Shown piece after piece: positions 23,851 through 26,698 of a stretch of 26,698 bases of DNA (the first letter of the stretch is position 1; each line of letters starts with the position of its first letter). The position numbers and the translations under genes are program-made. Origin of the DNA: Desulfocicer vacuolatum DSM 3385 (GTDB lineage Bacteria; Desulfobacterota; Desulfobacteria; Desulfobacterales; SURF-7); contig CAMBQS010000005.1 in NCBI GenBank assembly GCA_945870015.1, forward strand, positions 1 to 26,698, in the 5' to 3' direction. The notes under the pieces are model-generated. The model saw only the letters and a program-made list of their open reading frames with translations. It was not told where the DNA came from and made no database searches.

Positions 23851-24899
23851 TAAATCAGAAACCGCTTGTTCTCATCGTGGACGACAATGCCACCAACCTG
23901 GATCTGCTGGTCAGCACCCTGAAGAAGCAGTACCGTCTGGGTGTAGCCAAAAACGGGATAAAGGCACTGGAATTCGCCCGCAAGGAAAAGCCGGATATCA
24001 TCCTACTCGACATCATGATGCCGGAAATGAATGGTTTTGAAGTATGCAGCCATTTAAAAACCGATCCGGCCACAAACGCCATTCCAGTGATTTTCATCAC
24101 CGCACTGGATGATGCAGCCCGAAAAACCAAAGGATTTGAAATCGGCGCCGTAGATTACATCACCAAGCCTTTTTTAACCGAAGAAGTCCTGGCCAGGGTT
24201 CGAACCCACCTTTCCATGCGCGCCATGCAGAAGGAACTTGCCGCTCACAATGCCGATCTGGAGCAGATCGTCGCCCGGAAAACCGGTGAACTGCAACAAC
24301 TGCTACAGGCCACCATTTCCGTCATCACAATGATGGCTGAAATAAGAGACCCATACACAGCCGGGCACCAGCAGCGTGTGGCCATTCTGGCTTGCGCCAT
24401 CGCCAGACGCATGCATTTGCCGCAGGAACAGATCCGCAGCATCGAACTTGCCGGCATCCTGCATGATATCGGTAAAATCCGGATCCCTTCAGCTTTGATC
24501 AACCGGCCCGGAGAATTGATGGAAACAGAGCGGGAATTGCTGAAAATTCACCCTCGGGTGGGGTACGATCTGTTGAAAACCATTCCGTTTCAGATGCCGG
24601 TAGCCGATATTGTTTTACAGCATCACGAACGCATTGACGGCTCCGGCTACCCTCTGGGTCTCACGGGAGATCAGATCATGCTGGAAGCAAAAATCCTGAC
24701 CGTAGCCGATGTGACGGAAGCGCAGAGTTCATTCCGCCCTTACCGTCCTGCCCTTGGTATTGAAACAGCCCTGGCCGAAATATCCGAACACAGCGGCAAA
24801 TTCTATGACCCCGAGGTGGTCAAAGCTTGTCTGGCCCTTTTCCGGGAAGACGGATTTTCTTTTGGACGCAACCTGATTATCACGAAGGAGGCAATATGA
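23847..24899 (+). CDS. HD-GYP response regulator, c-di-GMP phosphodiesterase
   Basis: An N-terminal receiver domain (V-D-D-N-A-T-N, phospho-acceptor D55 in L-L-D-I-M-M-P-E-M-N-G, K-P-F) is linked to an HD-GYP domain. The metal and substrate motifs are complete: R-D-P-Y-T-A-G-H, H206-D207-I-G-K, H259-H-E-R-I-D-G-S-G-Y-P and V-A-D-V. It should hydrolyse cyclic di-GMP in the cytoplasm when phosphorylated. The start is a TTG at 23847 that overlaps the stop codon of the hybrid kinase (TTGA), with GGGAGAA shortly upstream, so the two genes are translationally coupled. It is the obvious output partner of the kinase's Hpt domain. The segment D-V-T-E-A-Q-S-S-F-R-P-Y-R has Glu where most family members have Asp. 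Confidence 0.93.
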   Translation: MINQKPLVLIVDDNATNLDLLVSTLKKQYRLGVAKNGIKALEFARKEKPDIILLDIMMPEMNGFEVCSHLKTDPATNAIPVIFITALDDAARKTKGFEIGAVDYITKPFLTEEVLARVRTHLSMRAMQKELAAHNADLEQIVARKTGELQQLLQATISVITMMAEIRDPYTAGHQQRVAILACAIARRMHLPQEQIRSIELAGILHDIGKIRIPSALINRPGELMETERELLKIHPRVGYDLLKTIPFQMPVADIVLQHHERIDGSGYPLGLTGDQIMLEAKILTVADVTEAQSSFRPYRPALGIETALAEISEHSGKFYDPEVVKACLALFREDGFSFGRNLIITKEAI

Positions 24900-25633
24900 C
24901 CGAAAAAAAACAACTGTGGAATTCAGACTTAAGCCGATACTGGAAAGGCAAACTCCGGGTCAATCAACTGGCGGATGATTATGCTGAACAAATCAACAAG
25001 GAAGCGCTCCGCAAAAAAGTCCGCAAATATAATCTGGAAATTTTCCCCGCTATCTGTTTCTCCCGTCAAATCGGAGTCGGAGCCCTTGCGCTGGCTGAAA
25101 AAACAGCCAAAAAAATAGGGTACCGGGTAATTGACCGGGAAGTGATCGAAACCATATCCAAAGCAACAGATCTGAACCAGGCCAGCATCGCAACCTTTGA
25201 TGAACGCTATCCCGGAAAACTTCGGGAATGGATGGGCCGGATTCTGGGGGATCGCCTGTTTGATCTGGATGAATACACCAGGCAACTGTTTGTTGCAGCT
25301 TTTTTTCTCGCCCATATGGAAAAAACTGTTTTTGTCGGACGCGGCATCCATTTAATGCTTCCCCGCAACCGGGTCTTTGCGGTCCGATGTATCGGGTCCA
25401 TCGCACACCGGATTGAAAATCTGTCCCAATCCCTGAAGGTCAGTCAACAGAAGGCCAAAAAAATTCTTGCCCAGGCGGATCAGGAACAAAAGGATTTTTT
25501 CAAAAAGGTGCATGGAAAAGAAAAAGCATTGCCCCACGAATTTGACCTGATCATCAATATGGATACGATCCAGGACACCGCTGCTGCTGATGCGATTGTT
25601 ACCTTGTTTGAAAGCCGGTTCCCTGTGGAATGA
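24896..25633 (+). CDS. cytidylate-kinase-like protein (Cytidylate_kin_2 family)
   Basis: I place the start at ATG 24896, which overlaps the HD-GYP stop codon (ATGA) and follows GAAGGAGG, giving 245 residues; a longer frame from 24827 lies inside the previous gene. The protein has a modified P-loop, F-S-R-Q-I-G-V-G-A-L-A-L-A (55-67), Y-R-V-I-D-R-E-V-I, V-F-V-G-R-G-I-H-L and a basic helix region R-I-E-N-L, as in the cytidylate-kinase-like family common in Desulfobacterota. These proteins lack proof of CMP kinase activity and often sit with signalling genes. Ala replaces the usual second Gly/Ser of the loop, so NTP binding needs testing. The coupling to a c-di-GMP regulator hints at a signalling role. 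Confidence 0.85.
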   Translation: MTEKKQLWNSDLSRYWKGKLRVNQLADDYAEQINKEALRKKVRKYNLEIFPAICFSRQIGVGALALAEKTAKKIGYRVIDREVIETISKATDLNQASIATFDERYPGKLREWMGRILGDRLFDLDEYTRQLFVAAFFLAHMEKTVFVGRGIHLMLPRNRVFAVRCIGSIAHRIENLSQSLKVSQQKAKKILAQADQEQKDFFKKVHGKEKALPHEFDLIINMDTIQDTAAADAIVTLFESRFPVE

Positions 25634-25667
25634 TCCTTCCGGTAATAGGCAATGGTAATACCCGGAA

Positions 25668-25681
25668 TTCAGATATCTGAA
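25668..25681. promoter_or_regulatory. 14-bp perfect palindrome, candidate operator
   Basis: TTCAGATATCTGAA reads the same on both strands and has no loop, so it suits a dimeric regulator rather than an RNA hairpin. It lies about 45 bases upstream of the -35 box of the putative dctP promoter. No regulator gene is visible in the window to pair with it. Confidence 0.4.
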
Positions 25682-25722
25682 ACAATGGAGAACAGGAATG
25701 TTTATTCTGCCTATCAATTTTC

Positions 25723-25752
25723 TTGACAGGTTCAGGAAATTAAAAATATATA
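25723..25752 (+). promoter_or_regulatory. candidate sigma-70 promoter of the TRAP receptor gene
   Basis: A perfect TTGACA (25723-25728) is followed after 18 bases by TATATA (25747-25752). It lies about 120 bases before ATG 25878, and no other gene intervenes. This is the best vegetative promoter match I noticed in the window. Confidence 0.6.
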
Positions 25753-25877
25753 AGTAACCTGTTTGACTATGCACCTTAAATTCGTTTTTGTTTGAGTGCC
25801 AAACTGGAAAAACAATGTATAATGAACAACTGCTATTCAATAACCTTTCAACTGACATTGGACAATAAGGAGAACCC

Positions 25878-26698
25878 ATGAAAAAAAAAGCTTTGCTTTC
25901 CATCCTGCTGGTCTTTCTGGCCTTCCAATTGACTGCCTTTACTGAGGCACAAGGGAAAACCTACAACCTGAATTACAGCATCTTCTTTCCCGCTTCCCAT
26001 GGCCAGTGTCAGGATGGCATGAACTGGGCCAAAGAGATTGAAAAACGCACCAACGGCCAGGTCAAAATCACGGTTTTTCCGGGAGGCACCTTGACCAGCG
26101 CAGATCAATGCTATGATGGTGTGGCAAAGGGAATTTCGGATCTGGGCATGTCCTGTTTTGCCTATACCCGTGGCCGGTTCCCGGTAATGGAGGCTTTGGA
26201 TTTGCCCCTTGGGTATCCGGACGGAGTGGTCGCAACAAAAGTCGCGAACACGTTTTATCAAAAAAACAAACCTAAGGAACTTGACGATGTGAAGGTTCTT
26301 TATATCCATGCTCATGGCCCCGGCCTTCTTCATACCCAGAAACCGGTCGCTTCTCTTGAAGATCTGAAAAAAATGAAAATCAGATCAACCGGTCTCAGTG
26401 CGAAAGTGGTTGAAGCCTTAGGCGGTGTCGCTGTTGCCATGCCCCAGGGATCAACCTATGAATCTCTGCAAAAAGGCGTGGTTGAAGGAACCTTTGGCCC
26501 CATGGAAGTATTGAAAGGCTGGCGGCAGGCTGAGGTGATCAAACATACGACCGATTGCGCTGCTGTGGGATATACCACTTCCATGTTTGTCGTAATGAAC
26601 CTGAACAAATGGAATGAGCTGCCCAAAGAGATCCAACAGGTCATAACCGATGTGAGCAATGAATGGATCAGCATCCATGGAAAAACATGGAATGAGGC
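25878..26698 (+). CDS. TRAP transporter solute-binding protein, DctP family (3' end missing)
   Basis: The frame is open from ATG 25878 (AAGGAGAA seven bases upstream) to the window edge, giving 273 residues of about 330 expected. It starts with a signal peptide (M-K-K-K-A-L-L-S-I-L-L-V-F-L-A-F). The mature protein has TRAP receptor features: W-A-K-E-I-E-K-R-T-N-G-Q-V-K-I, F-P-G-G-T-L, D-L-P-L-G, and L-K-K-M-K-I-R, whose Arg normally grips the substrate carboxylate. The E-S-L-Q-K-G-V-V-E-G-T region is also typical. It binds an organic acid, perhaps a dicarboxylate or keto acid, in the periplasm and hands it to a DctQM permease, expected just beyond the window. The missing end is due to the window edge, not a mutation. 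Confidence 0.93.
   Translation, partial: MKKKALLSILLVFLAFQLTAFTEAQGKTYNLNYSIFFPASHGQCQDGMNWAKEIEKRTNGQVKITVFPGGTLTSADQCYDGVAKGISDLGMSCFAYTRGRFPVMEALDLPLGYPDGVVATKVANTFYQKNKPKELDDVKVLYIHAHGPGLLHTQKPVASLEDLKKMKIRSTGLSAKVVEALGGVAVAMPQGSTYESLQKGVVEGTFGPMEVLKGWRQAEVIKHTTDCAAVGYTTSMFVVMNLNKWNELPKEIQQVITDVSNEWISIHGKTWNE

Noticed and set aside
25637..25667. TTCCGG...CCGGAA as a terminator after the cytidylate-kinase-like gene
   Set aside because: The stem is 6 bp with a 19-base loop and no T-run, too weak to call.

Overview
The window reads as chromosomal DNA from a sulfate-reducing bacterium of the Desulfobacterota, most like the Desulfobacterales (Desulfobacter, Desulfobacula and relatives). The grounds are a complete qmoABC set next to a dissimilatory-type ATP sulfurylase (sat), a very large signalling repertoire, a TRAP-transporter receptor, and moderate GC. 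The genus is inferred, not shown. I saw no tRNA, rRNA, CRISPR array or insertion sequence.

Layout. (1) 1-4995: qmoA, qmoB and qmoC on the plus strand, closed by a strong bidirectional hairpin. (2) 5016-8475, minus strand: a tight four-gene unit, transcribed GAF protein > unusual kinase-like protein > universal stress protein > MscS channel with a cyclic-nucleotide-binding domain. It lies between qmoABC and sat. (3) 8476-8789: a structured control region for sat and the divergent GAF unit. (4) 8790-10053: sat with a clear terminator. (5) 10234-10853: a dodecin and a stand-alone glycogen-binding (CBM48) protein, converging on a shared terminator; the CBM48 gene has a good sigma-54 promoter candidate. 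(6) 11160-13286, minus strand: a 34-codon cysteine-rich small ORF overlapping the start of a MinD/ParA-type ATPase, then a degenerate J-domain/RodZ-HTH protein and a small lipoprotein. (7) 13472-14461: an iron-sulfur protein with an N-terminal winged-helix-like region. (8) 14610-20181, minus strand: a four-gene unit, DUF2804 > membrane Ser/Thr kinase (zinc ribbon, kinase, TM, four PEGA repeats, FGE-like domain) > PP2C phosphatase > SET-domain protein. (9) 20467-25633, plus strand: a PhnD-type hybrid histidine kinase, an HD-GYP response regulator and a cytidylate-kinase-like protein, joined by stop/start overlaps. (10) 25878 to the window end: a DctP-type TRAP solute receptor, cut by the edge.

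How it fits together. Sat makes APS from sulfate and ATP, and QmoABC passes menaquinol electrons towards APS reductase, whose genes are not visible here. A possible 7-codon tail of an upstream gene at the left edge is compatible with aprA. The rest is mostly regulatory: reversible Ser/Thr phosphorylation with a possible lysine methyltransferase, c-di-GMP turnover under a periplasmic ligand sensor, a polarity-type ATPase, and a stress/osmotic module beside the sulfate-reduction genes. The least familiar assemblies are the kinase/PP2C/SET/DUF2804 operon, the small-ORF/MinD/J-RodZ/lipoprotein operon, and the GAF/kinase/Usp/MscS-CNB operon.
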